Of a stretch of 12,922 nucleotides of DNA, positions 7,586 to 12,922 are shown piece after piece. How positions within the stretch are numbered: the stretch's first letter is position 1; each line of letters opens with the position of its first letter. A program made the position numbers and the translations under genes. Origin of the DNA: an uncultured Streptococcus sp. (GTDB lineage: Bacteria > Bacillota > Bacilli > Lactobacillales > Streptococcaceae); NCBI RefSeq assembly GCF_959025735.1, contig NZ_CAUFJQ010000053.1, positions 1 to 12,922 of the forward strand, written 5' to 3'. The notes under the pieces were generated by a model. It did not search any database. It worked only from the letters and a program-made list of their open reading frames with translations, and was not told the origin of the DNA.

Positions 7586-7738
7586 TTATTTGTGTTTTTC
7601 TATCTCAGTTTCTAATAGACTAAGCATACTATCACGGTGAGATCTAACACAGTTATTATCCCAATTCCGATCATATTTCTTGACTAAGTCACTCATCACT
7701 TTTAATTTGGGACTTTGCTCTATTAAACTTGGATCAGG
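7586..7738 (-). pseudogene. Coding remnant, 50 residues, 5' end lost
   Basis: The 289-base gap between the 101-residue gene and the NUDIX gene holds an open frame of 50 codons ending in TAA. Its product, starting PDPSLIEQSPKLK and ending LLETEIEKHK, has the look of a real helical protein C-terminus (contains KKYDRNWDNNC). The frame is closed upstream by a stop next to a run of eight A residues. No ribosome site precedes its internal ATG (codon 15). It is most likely the decayed tail of a deleted gene, family unknown; a 36-residue functional peptide is less likely. Confidence 0.4.
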
Positions 7739-7766
7739 TTATTTTTTTTAGAATCAGCATTCAATT

Positions 7767-8210
7767 TTACTTTAAATCGTATTTCCAGTCTTCTCCATCT
7801 TGGTAGTAGAAAAATTCAGACAGGTCTTCTTCAAGAAAGATACGAAGCATATCCTCCATATCTAAGGAGAGGTCTAGTTTTGGAAATTCTTTCAGGTCCT
7901 CCCACCAGACTTCCCCCTCTTCAGAGGATATTAATTCTCCGTCAAACTTTTCTGTCTTATAAAAGAGAACTACATAACGAATGCCGTCTTCTACCCAATC
8001 TTTCATTCCACAAATCTGGGGAGAAGCTATCCTTAAGCCAGTTTCTTCCTTCACTTCACGGATCACTGCTTCCGTAAATGACTCTCCCACTTCGACATGA
8101 CCTCCAGGAAATGTAATGCCTGGCCAGTCCTCTTTTTTACGATCCATAACAAGAACTCTATCGCCATCTCTTACCATACAAAGATTCGTAAACTCGACGT
8201 TTTCATTCAT
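7767..8210 (-). CDS. NUDIX hydrolase (8-oxo-dGTP diphosphatase-like)
   Basis: The 147-residue cytoplasmic protein has a complete Nudix box, GX5EX7REVKEETGL, from Gly37 to Leu59, with metal-binding Glu residues at 52, 55 and 56. Family enzymes split nucleoside diphosphates linked to another moiety, often damaged nucleotides. The C-terminal half (SSEEGEVWWEDL, then SEFFYYQDGEDW) matches a streptococcal subgroup usually annotated as 8-oxo-dGTP diphosphatase. The substrate is not proven by sequence, and it is not the mutX-type sequence I remember. AGGAAG at 8218-8223 precedes ATG. The RDD gene stops 59 bases upstream and I see no clear promoter between them, so co-transcription is likely. Confidence 0.9.
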   Translation of the reverse strand: MNENVEFTNLCMVRDGDRVLVMDRKKEDWPGITFPGGHVEVGESFTEAVIREVKEETGLRIASPQICGMKDWVEDGIRYVVLFYKTEKFDGELISSEEGEVWWEDLKEFPKLDLSLDMEDMLRIFLEEDLSEFFYYQDGEDWKYDLK

Positions 8211-8269
8211 ATAGATACTTCCTAACTATGTGTATTTTTCCATTGAGGACAGAATAGACAATCTGTATC

Positions 8270-8788
8270 CTAGTCACCTTTTTGCTGAACTTGCGTATGG
8301 GCTAGCAGGTCACCTAGATGCCTCTTATCTTTTCTAAACATTGTCATTGCCAGTAGCAAAACTGCGAGGAGAGTCGCCGAAATAGAGAGGCTAATGGATA
8401 ACACATCAAACTCACTATAGACACCATGTATCGTGCCCATATGACCGAGTTGCCAAGGCAAAAATTTAATGGTGTTTCTAATCAAGCTAGCTTGCACTGT
8501 TTTTTTCTGGTAAACCAATTGAAGTCCAGCTTTCGCCTTCCCAAAACTCCCATTATTTGTATAATCTAAGAATGTAAAAAGTAGAGTGATTGGCAAAACA
8601 GAGGTAAAAAATGCAAGACACTGCGACTGAATTTCTGTAAACTCTGGGATACCATTAAAAAAAATAATGTAAAAAAGCATACAACCTAAAAACAGAAGCG
8701 CTAAATAAGCTAGTATGAAAAGATAATCAAACAGAAATTCTGTTATTCTTTTTTTAAACGAAATAGGATTGATTGCTAATATCTTCAT
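8270..8788 (-). CDS. RDD-family membrane protein
   Basis: The 172-residue product has RDD-family features: Arg14 and Asp21 at the first helix (KKRITEFLFDYLF), a second helix at about 55-75, a loop with GSFGKAKAGLQLV, a helix near 130-150, and the C-terminal signature RHLGDLLAHT with Asp160. RDD proteins are small membrane proteins of poorly known function, some linked to ion exchange. An upstream in-frame ATG at 8809 would add seven residues, but I chose ATG at 8788. AAGGGGGAG (8795-8804) is six bases from it, whereas the upstream ATG touches AGGAG directly. The predicted transcription start near 8808 would also lie inside the upstream codon. Confidence 0.85.
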   Translation of the reverse strand: MKILAINPISFKKRITEFLFDYLFILAYLALLFLGCMLFYIIFFNGIPEFTEIQSQCLAFFTSVLPITLLFTFLDYTNNGSFGKAKAGLQLVYQKKTVQASLIRNTIKFLPWQLGHMGTIHGVYSEFDVLSISLSISATLLAVLLLAMTMFRKDKRHLGDLLAHTQVQQKGD

Positions 8789-8794
8789 CACTGT

Positions 8795-8820
8795 CTCCCC
8801 CTTTCTCATCTCCTATTATA
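8795..8820 (-). promoter_or_regulatory. RDD gene -10 and deciding ribosome site
   Basis: TATAAT at 8815-8820 on the minus strand is a perfect -10, with no good -35. AAGGGGGAG at 8795-8804 is the ribosome site for the start at 8788. The short distance between them rules out the longer reading frame start at 8809 for this transcript. Confidence 0.55.
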
Positions 8821-8850
8821 ATATAAGGGTGCGAATAAAGATACTATTTA

Positions 8851-8889
8851 TAAAAAGAAGCCCGCAATCTCTCGATTCCAGGCTTCTTT
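8851..8889 (-). terminator. Terminator of the GH13 gene
   Basis: AAAGAAGCC (8854-8862) pairs with GGCTTCTTT (8881-8889), with an inner AATC/GATT stem and TCTC loop. On the minus strand the hairpin ends in TTCTTTTTAT. It starts directly after the GH13 stop codon. Confidence 0.8.
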
Positions 8890-8890
8890 C

Positions 8891-10642
8891 TTACTGCTCT
8901 TCCCTATAAATAACAAATCCATTTGGTTGGATGGTTAATTGTTCACCAGAGACGCTCCCCAGACTGATCAGATCTGCTTGTCCTCTTTCTAGAACAATGT
9001 CTTTCTTGGAGTGGTTAAAGTAGGCTTTAAGGAGCTGTCCTTCATGCTGCCATTCTACTGCTACTACATCTGGCTCTACTTCTTTCAGACTCACTTTACC
9101 ATGCTGGATAACGCCCGCTACTTCTTTTCGTAGCTGGATCAAGTCCTTCATAAAGTTCAGCATGTCATTGTCTTCTGACACGCGCTCCCAAGGCATGACA
9201 CGCCGGCAATCCGGGTCTGGGCCGCCGATGAGGGCTAGCTCCGTCCCATAATAGATACATGGCGTTCCGCGTTGCAGATAGAGGAAGGCGAGGGCAGACT
9301 TGACTGTCTGAAGATCGCCTTTGGCCGTCGTCAAGATGCGCTCTGTATCATGCGAGTCTAAGAGGTTGAACATAACTTCAGAGATCTGCTGCCTGTAGTA
9401 CATGGACTGGCTATTGATCTCCCAAATGAAGCGTTGCGTCTCCTTATGCCTCCGTAGGAAATAATCCTTGATACTTTCAGAGAGCGGATAGTTCATCACG
9501 GCATGGAACTCATCACCATTAAGCCAAGGTTGGGACGAATGCCAGATTTCCCCTAGGATATAGAGGTCTGGCTTCTTAGCCAAGACCGTCTTACGGAAAT
9601 CTCGCCAAAATTGATGATCGATTTCATTGGCCACGTCCAGTCGCCAAGCATCGATATCAAACTCTTCAATCCAGTATGTCGCAACCTTCAAGAGATAGGC
9701 CTTCACCTCAGGATTAGCCGTATTTAGCTTGGGCATATAGCCCGCAAAGGCAAAAGCATGGTAAGACAAGTCGCGACTATTCCAGAGATTATCCGTCTCA
9801 ACCGGAAATTCCTTGATGTGGAACCAGTCCTTGTAAACTGAATCTTCTCCGTTTTTGAGCACATCCTGCCATTGGGGTGAATCATAGCCAATATGGTTGA
9901 AGACGGCATCCAGCATGATCTTCATCCCACGCGCGTGAGCCTCTTTCACCAGCTGTCGGAAGGTTTCCTTATCTCCAAAATGTCGATCAATTTCAAAATA
10001 ATCAATGGTATCATACTTGTGGTTGCTCGGCGATTCAAAAATCGGACAAAGGTAGAGCCCTGTAATTCCTAACTCCTGCAAGTAGTCCAAGTGATCGATG
10101 ATTCCCTGCAAATCTCCACCAAAGAAATCCAACATTGTGGGGGCAATAGACGCATCCCAAGGACGGACACCTTCTGGGGAAATGGCTGGATTCCCATTGG
10201 CAAAACGCTCAGGAAAAATCTGATACCAAACTGTCTGAGCCACCCAGTCCGGAACAGCACACCCATCAATCTCATGGATAAAAGGAAGCTTAAAGCCATT
10301 CATGACGAAGTCCAAGTTCTCCTTGTTGTAGGCTGCCACACCTCGATCTCCGTACAAGATCTTCTCTCCCGCTGTATCCTCTAATTCAAAGAGATACTGG
10401 ATCCGTGCATGGCTGACAGATACCGACACTTGCCAATAATCAAAGAGGTCGTCGGTCGTCAACTTGTCCATTTCCTTGGTCGCCTCATATAGATCCTCTA
10501 TAAAAATAAAAGGATCCCCATAGTGCAAGACAATCCGTTTGACATCCTCTTTCTTGGTCCGGATGCGAATATGGAGCTGACCATCCTTATAAAGATAGGC
10601 GTACTCCGATTCAGGCCGGTGATAAATCGCTGTTAATTCCAT
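8891..10642 (-). CDS. Neopullulanase/cyclomaltodextrinase (GH13_20)
   Basis: The 583-residue intracellular alpha-glucan hydrolase has no signal peptide. Residues 1 to about 125 form the N-terminal domain typical of GH13 subfamily 20 (CBM34-like), and the TIM barrel runs from about 135 to 500. Conserved regions are DAVFNH (245-250), WRLDVANE with nucleophile Asp336, GEIWH with acid Glu365, and LLDSHDTER with Asp432. The fifth region reads MPKLN (303-307), the hallmark of the neopullulanase / maltogenic amylase group rather than the oligo-1,6-glucosidase group. It should cleave imported maltodextrins, cyclodextrins or pullulan inside the cell. No transporter gene is adjacent. Two LacI-family operators overlap its promoter, so expression is probably under CcpA catabolite repression and/or MalR-type control. 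Length and motifs are normal for the subfamily. Confidence 0.93.
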   Translation of the reverse strand: MELTAIYHRPESEYAYLYKDGQLHIRIRTKKEDVKRIVLHYGDPFIFIEDLYEATKEMDKLTTDDLFDYWQVSVSVSHARIQYLFELEDTAGEKILYGDRGVAAYNKENLDFVMNGFKLPFIHEIDGCAVPDWVAQTVWYQIFPERFANGNPAISPEGVRPWDASIAPTMLDFFGGDLQGIIDHLDYLQELGITGLYLCPIFESPSNHKYDTIDYFEIDRHFGDKETFRQLVKEAHARGMKIMLDAVFNHIGYDSPQWQDVLKNGEDSVYKDWFHIKEFPVETDNLWNSRDLSYHAFAFAGYMPKLNTANPEVKAYLLKVATYWIEEFDIDAWRLDVANEIDHQFWRDFRKTVLAKKPDLYILGEIWHSSQPWLNGDEFHAVMNYPLSESIKDYFLRRHKETQRFIWEINSQSMYYRQQISEVMFNLLDSHDTERILTTAKGDLQTVKSALAFLYLQRGTPCIYYGTELALIGGPDPDCRRVMPWERVSEDNDMLNFMKDLIQLRKEVAGVIQHGKVSLKEVEPDVVAVEWQHEGQLLKAYFNHSKKDIVLERGQADLISLGSVSGEQLTIQPNGFVIYREEQ

Positions 10643-10686
10643 CTTCCAGTCTCCTACTTTCCTTTCTTTTCATCATTTACCGTTTC

Positions 10687-10701
10687 ATGCAAACGATTAC
10701 A
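10687..10701 (-). promoter_or_regulatory. cre-like operator 1 of the GH13 gene
   Basis: ATGCAAACGATTACA (plus strand) fits the cre consensus WTGNAANCGNWNNCW at every position. It lies just downstream of the -10, over the expected early transcribed region, the usual place for CcpA repression. A MalR-type LacI regulator could use the same box. Confidence 0.8.
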
Positions 10702-10713
10702 CAAACTATTTCT

Positions 10714-10742
10714 AGTATACAACTTTAGAAAAACGTTTGCAA
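10714..10742 (-). promoter_or_regulatory. GH13 promoter
   Basis: TTGCAA (10737-10742) and TATACT (10714-10719) on the minus strand are 17 bases apart. The -35 lies within the second operator-like sequence. The leader is about 65 bases. Confidence 0.65.
10728..10742 (-). promoter_or_regulatory. LacI-family operator 2, overlapping the -35
   Basis: The minus strand reads TTGCAAACGTTTTTC. It shares TGCAAACG with operator 1 and has the central CG of LacI/GalR boxes, but departs from the cre consensus in the right arm. The half-site GCAAACG resembles streptococcal MalR operators as I remember them. It covers the -35. Confidence 0.6.
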
Positions 10743-10794
10743 GATCTTGTGAGATAATTTTAGACTACTAACTTGTTAAGATTCTAGTGCAACA

Positions 10795-10817
10795 TAAAAA
10801 GCCCAGTAATTGGGCTT
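10795..10817 (-). terminator. Intrinsic terminator
   Basis: AAGCCCA-GTAAT-TGGGCTT (10799-10817), followed on the minus strand by TTTTTATG. It would end transcripts from the 58-residue gene or the candidate small RNA, and it insulates the GH13 promoter. Confidence 0.75.
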
Positions 10818-10908
10818 AAAGATTTTTGTGGAATTATTCTTAAATAGTTATTTCAATATTTTTATACAAAATGTCCGCCTTGTCACATCAAAGAGAGGTG
10901 GGCGGTCC
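10795..10908 (-). ncRNA. Candidate small RNA in the gap between the GH13 and 58-residue genes
   Basis: The 10643-11036 gap has no supported gene beyond the GH13 control region. A perfect TATAAT (10914-10919) has no good -35. A transcript from about 10908 would open with a hairpin, CCGCC/GGCGG closing an inner CAC/GTG, whose loop CTCTCTTTGAT is pyrimidine-rich and could pair with Shine-Dalgarno sequences. An A/T-rich unpaired stretch follows, then the terminator at 10795-10817. Length and architecture suit a regulatory RNA of about 114 bases. This rests on structure alone. Confidence 0.35.
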
Positions 10909-11036
10909 TATTAATTATATTGCACAGTTTTTACTAGATAATTCAAGTGTTATTCGTATTGTTTAAAATTTACTAACGAAATTATTCATACAAACAGAAA
11001 ATTAAACCTACAAGTATAATTCAAAAACAGATCATT

Positions 11037-11213
11037 CTAGTTTGCACTTTCCAGAATGGCTTCTTCTCTCAGTCGCTCCACGTCTTCTACCGTGGGATGC
11101 CATCCTTCAATCATATTGGTGCTCAGAGCAAACCAGACGCTCTTAAAAACCTTTTTGTTGTCAAAAATCACACCCATAATCATCATTTTTTCTTTATCTA
11201 CATCTAAGGTCAT
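11037..11213 (-). CDS. 58-residue protein, VbhA-like antitoxin candidate
   Basis: This short gene has a strong ribosome site (GGAGGTGG) seven bases or so before ATG, a perfect extended -10 promoter and a downstream terminator, so it is very likely real. The protein begins MTLDVDKEKMM and has a central segment ALSTNMIEGWHPTVEDVERL. Residues 32-37 (TNMIEG) match the Fic-inhibition motif [S/T]xxxE[G/N], and the following Pro-Thr then acidic helix resembles the VbhA antitoxin domain. VbhA-type proteins bind Fic AMP-transferases and block ATP placement. No fic gene is in the window, so it would be an orphan or act on a distant partner. The motif is short and could be coincidental; a small protein of another family is possible. 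Confidence 0.7.
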   Translation of the reverse strand: MTLDVDKEKMMIMGVIFDNKKVFKSVWFALSTNMIEGWHPTVEDVERLREEAILESAN

Positions 11214-11232
11214 ATTCCACCTCCGTTCTATT

Positions 11233-11241
11233 ATTATAGCA
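11233..11241 (-). promoter_or_regulatory. Extended -10 promoter of the 58-residue gene
   Basis: TGCTATAAT on the minus strand is a perfect TGnTATAAT extended -10, about 20 bases before the start codon. No convincing -35 is present. Confidence 0.65.
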
Positions 11242-11286
11242 TATTTTCAATCATTTTAGTTCTCCTATTTAGTACTTACCCTACAC

Positions 11287-11309
11287 AAAAAGCCCAACAT
11301 TTGGGCTTT
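11287..11309 (-). terminator. Terminator of the nuclease gene
   Basis: AAAGCCCAA-CAT-TTGGGCTTT is a perfect 9-bp stem, followed by TTTTTGTG on the minus strand. It lies 23 bases after the nuclease stop codon. The core GCCCA/TGGGC is shared with the terminator at 10795. Confidence 0.85.
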
Positions 11310-11332
11310 CTCTTCATCTAAATCACTGATAC

Positions 11333-12352
11333 TTATTCCTTACTTGTATGCCGCTTCCCAAGACTGAGCGCTTGCTCTTCTGACATCTGAACCACCTTAG
11401 AAAAATTGGTATTACGAGGCATACTGTCCAAAGAATACCAATAAACCTCAGCACTTCCATTTCTAGCCACATAAACTACTGGAGCCAGTTGACGAGTTGG
11501 CTGTGAAGGCTCTACAGGTTGAACGGGCTGTGCAGGCACTGCTGGCTGACTAGATTGAGGGGCTTGACTTGGTTGCGTCTCTACAGAAGGACTGGCAGGT
11601 TGTGGTTGACTACTTGGTTCCGTCGGCACTAAGGATGGTTTGGCGGTTCCTTTCAGATAGTCAATGGTCGCATTCTTGGAATAATTATCCAAGGTAACGG
11701 TGGTGATCCCATAAGCATCTACCGACTCTTTGGAGCTACTTAAATTGATTGGTAGAAGGTTGCCATCTCGATCAATTCCTACATATTGCAAGGTCACCTG
11801 CCGAGGAATCAATTCATCCCCCGTGTAGACAGGCGTCACCTTATAATCTAGCCAATAATTGGGGTGGGTGGCCAGCCAACTATCGAGTCGTTTCTCGTAA
11901 TAGAGCATGCCTTCCACATTACTATCCGCTGTCCCTTTATAATTCCCCGTATTGGTCCAGGCAGTTAAAGGAACCAGATTTTTCCCTTCATTAGTCAGTC
12001 CACTAAATTGATAGCCAATCAGATGTCCTCTATGGAACAGCCAGGCCTTCTTCCCTTTGTTTCCATAAGCAATCTTATAATTGTGCCAGCCAACCGGATT
12101 ATAGTTGAGACGTGGTTCTCTTTTTTTCTTTGGCTCATCCTTGTCCTGCAACTGAATATGAGCTGAGGTCGCACGACCTAAATGATCAAAATCTCCCAGT
12201 ACGAGCTGCTTACTGCCATTAAAAGGCAGTAGATGAAGACTCTGGTAATCGAGGCCCGTTTGCTCAGCTTGAGCCCCTTGAACAATGGCCAAGGACATAA
12301 AAACCGAGACAATCGCAACAATAACATTTTTCAAAAACCGTTTTGTAACCAT
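11333..12352 (-). CDS. Secreted DNA/RNA non-specific endonuclease, EndA-like
   Basis: The 339-residue product has a signal peptide at 1-29 with a likely cut after AQA. The nuclease domain (about 45-205) belongs to the DNA/RNA non-specific endonuclease family. The catalytic motif is HRGH at 107-110 rather than the usual DRGH, with His110 as the expected general base. TAWTN (Asn134) and MLYYE (Glu153) correspond to the metal-binding and support residues of pneumococcal EndA by my alignment. A Pro/Gln/Ser-rich linker fills about 240-290. The tail (291-339) resembles the small Cys-containing domain that ends many streptococcal nucleases, but has no Cys. The start at 12352 has GGGAG eight bases upstream. 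A longer frame from 12412 is rejected because its ATG lies upstream of the -10. Roles could be extracellular DNA degradation, nutrient gain or trap escape. Confidence 0.88.
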   Translation of the reverse strand: MVTKRFLKNVIVAIVSVFMSLAIVQGAQAEQTGLDYQSLHLLPFNGSKQLVLGDFDHLGRATSAHIQLQDKDEPKKKREPRLNYNPVGWHNYKIAYGNKGKKAWLFHRGHLIGYQFSGLTNEGKNLVPLTAWTNTGNYKGTADSNVEGMLYYEKRLDSWLATHPNYWLDYKVTPVYTGDELIPRQVTLQYVGIDRDGNLLPINLSSSKESVDAYGITTVTLDNYSKNATIDYLKGTAKPSLVPTEPSSQPQPASPSVETQPSQAPQSSQPAVPAQPVQPVEPSQPTRQLAPVVYVARNGSAEVYWYSLDSMPRNTNFSKVVQMSEEQALSLGKRHTSKE

Positions 12353-12383
12353 GATTGAAACTCCCACATTTCTATCTAGTGAT

Positions 12384-12392
12384 ATTATAGCA
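12384..12392 (-). promoter_or_regulatory. Extended -10 promoter of the nuclease gene
   Basis: TGCTATAAT on the minus strand is a perfect extended -10. Transcription would begin near 12377, downstream of the ATG at 12412, which fixes the nuclease start at 12352. The remaining gap up to 12538 is A/T-rich and shows no gene or clear terminator. Confidence 0.65.
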
Positions 12393-12538
12393 GAAAAAAC
12401 GGTTACAGACATAGAAGATAGATAATTTCTTCTCCTATTTCAATTATATGTTTTTAATGAGTTTATTCTCACTTTAATATTCTTTAGTATATAAAATACG
12501 GACTATTATTTAAATACATAAAATAATACACAGCTTTC

Positions 12539-12922
12539 CTAAATCAACTTATATTCATACCACTCTTCATCTACTTTCTGAAATCCCAAAGCCAAAAACA
12601 TTCTTTGACTTTGAGTATTAAAAGGATAAATTTGAGCAGTTACCTTAACCATTTTTTTCTCTTTGGCCAACTGTATCATTTCAGAAATACATCGTCTTCC
12701 AATCTGTAAATTCTGATACTCTTTGCTGATCACTATAGAAAGTTCCGAGTTATCTTGAAGTGTCACATCTCCAACTAACACTCCCTCATATTGGATATAA
12801 TAGCACGAACCATGTGAAGTTAGGTAATCATACATTTTATGAAGTTTTGTTACATCGTAAATCTGATCAGTATTATCCACTTGTTTGCAAACCTCACTAT
12901 CCTGATACCAAAGAAGGGAGAT
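12539..12922 (-). CDS. GNAT acetyltransferase, 5' end beyond window edge
   Basis: The frame is open to the right edge, giving 127 residues before TAA, so the true start is outside. It enters with ISLLWYQDSEV, a typical N-terminal motif of a GNAT subgroup in Firmicutes. The core has GDVTLQDNSELSIVISKEYQN on strands 3-4, the acetyl-CoA loop in a form close to QIGRRCISEMI (R/QxxGxG/A, here Q-I-G-R-R), and the C-terminal MFLALGFQKV. The family moves an acetyl group from acetyl-CoA to an amine on a small molecule or protein; the substrate is unknown. A GTG at 12880 could be mistaken for the start, but coding similarity continues upstream and no ribosome site precedes it. Confidence 0.85.
   Translation of the reverse strand: MSLLWYQDSEVCKQVDNTDQIYDVTKLHKMYDYLTSHGSCYYIQYEGVLVGDVTLQDNSELSIVISKEYQNLQIGRRCISEMIQLAKEKKMVKVTAQIYPFNTQSQRMFLALGFQKVDEEWYEYKLI

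Noticed and set aside
8246..8271. Hairpin AGGACAGA/TCTGTATCCT between the RDD and NUDIX genes as a terminator
   Set aside because: The stem has a two-base bulge and no T run follows on the minus strand; at most it modulates read-through or mRNA processing.
8789..8809. Seven-residue N-terminal extension of the RDD protein
   Set aside because: The ribosome site at 8795-8804 serves the inner ATG and the predicted transcription start falls within the outer ATG.
10069..10384. Open frames overlapping the GH13 gene on both strands
   Set aside because: They lie inside a conserved catalytic barrel in other frames and have low-quality, Cys/Trp-rich translations.
10820..11036. Small open frames (8 codons or fewer) in the gap upstream of the GH13 gene
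   Set aside because: They are very short, have no ribosome sites, and the region is better explained as an RNA or untranslated sequence.
12353..12412. Twenty-residue N-terminal extension of the nuclease
   Set aside because: It places the start upstream of the -10 at 12384-12389, has no ribosome site, and puts extra residues before a normal signal peptide.
12413..12538. Weak hairpin TGAG/CTCA and a TATAAT between the GNAT and nuclease genes
   Set aside because: A 4-bp stem in A/T-rich sequence is not a credible terminator, and the TATAAT has no supported product distinct from the nuclease.

Overview
The window looks like chromosome of a low-GC Firmicute, most probably a Streptococcus of the mitis/sanguinis type. 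Supporting signs are the protein families (HPr-regulated glycerol kinase, EndA-like secreted nuclease, DUF4300-like lipoprotein, CPBP proteases, Ltp-repeat protein), consensus TATAAT and extended -10 promoters, strong AGGAGG-type ribosome sites, and a structured intergenic repeat starting GAGGCTGGGACA. The species cannot be fixed from the sequence. Every gene I can support lies on the minus strand, so transcription runs from high to low coordinates.

Layout from left to right: (1) the N-terminal part of an acetoin/diacetyl reductase (butA-like), cut by the window edge; (2) a gap of about 480 bases holding its promoter and a MITE-like element made of three hairpins; (3) glycerol kinase glpK, without glpO or glpF beside it; (4) an ankyrin-repeat protein; (5) a compact four-gene envelope cluster read as lipoprotein, small membrane protein, CPBP protease B, CPBP protease A, from one promoter near 6255; (6) a membrane-anchored protein with three Ltp repeats; (7) a small hypothetical protein under a palindromic operator; (8) a degraded 50-residue coding remnant; (9) a NUDIX hydrolase and an RDD membrane protein; (10) a GH13_20 neopullulanase/cyclomaltodextrinase with two LacI-family (CcpA/MalR-type) operators; (11) a gap of about 390 bases with a candidate small RNA; (12) a 58-residue protein carrying a VbhA/Fic-inhibition-like motif; (13) a secreted DNA/RNA non-specific endonuclease; (14) a GNAT acetyltransferase that runs off the right edge.

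Functionally this mixes central carbon metabolism (glycerol phosphorylation, acetoin reduction, maltodextrin breakdown) with accessory envelope and defence-like genes. Most transcription units have their own promoter and a hairpin terminator, which suggests independent regulation. The items most worth following are the lipoprotein/membrane protein/CPBP/CPBP cluster, the orphan VbhA-like antitoxin candidate, the candidate small RNA at 10795-10908, and two clear palindromic operators over the promoters of the Ltp-repeat gene and the 101-residue gene.
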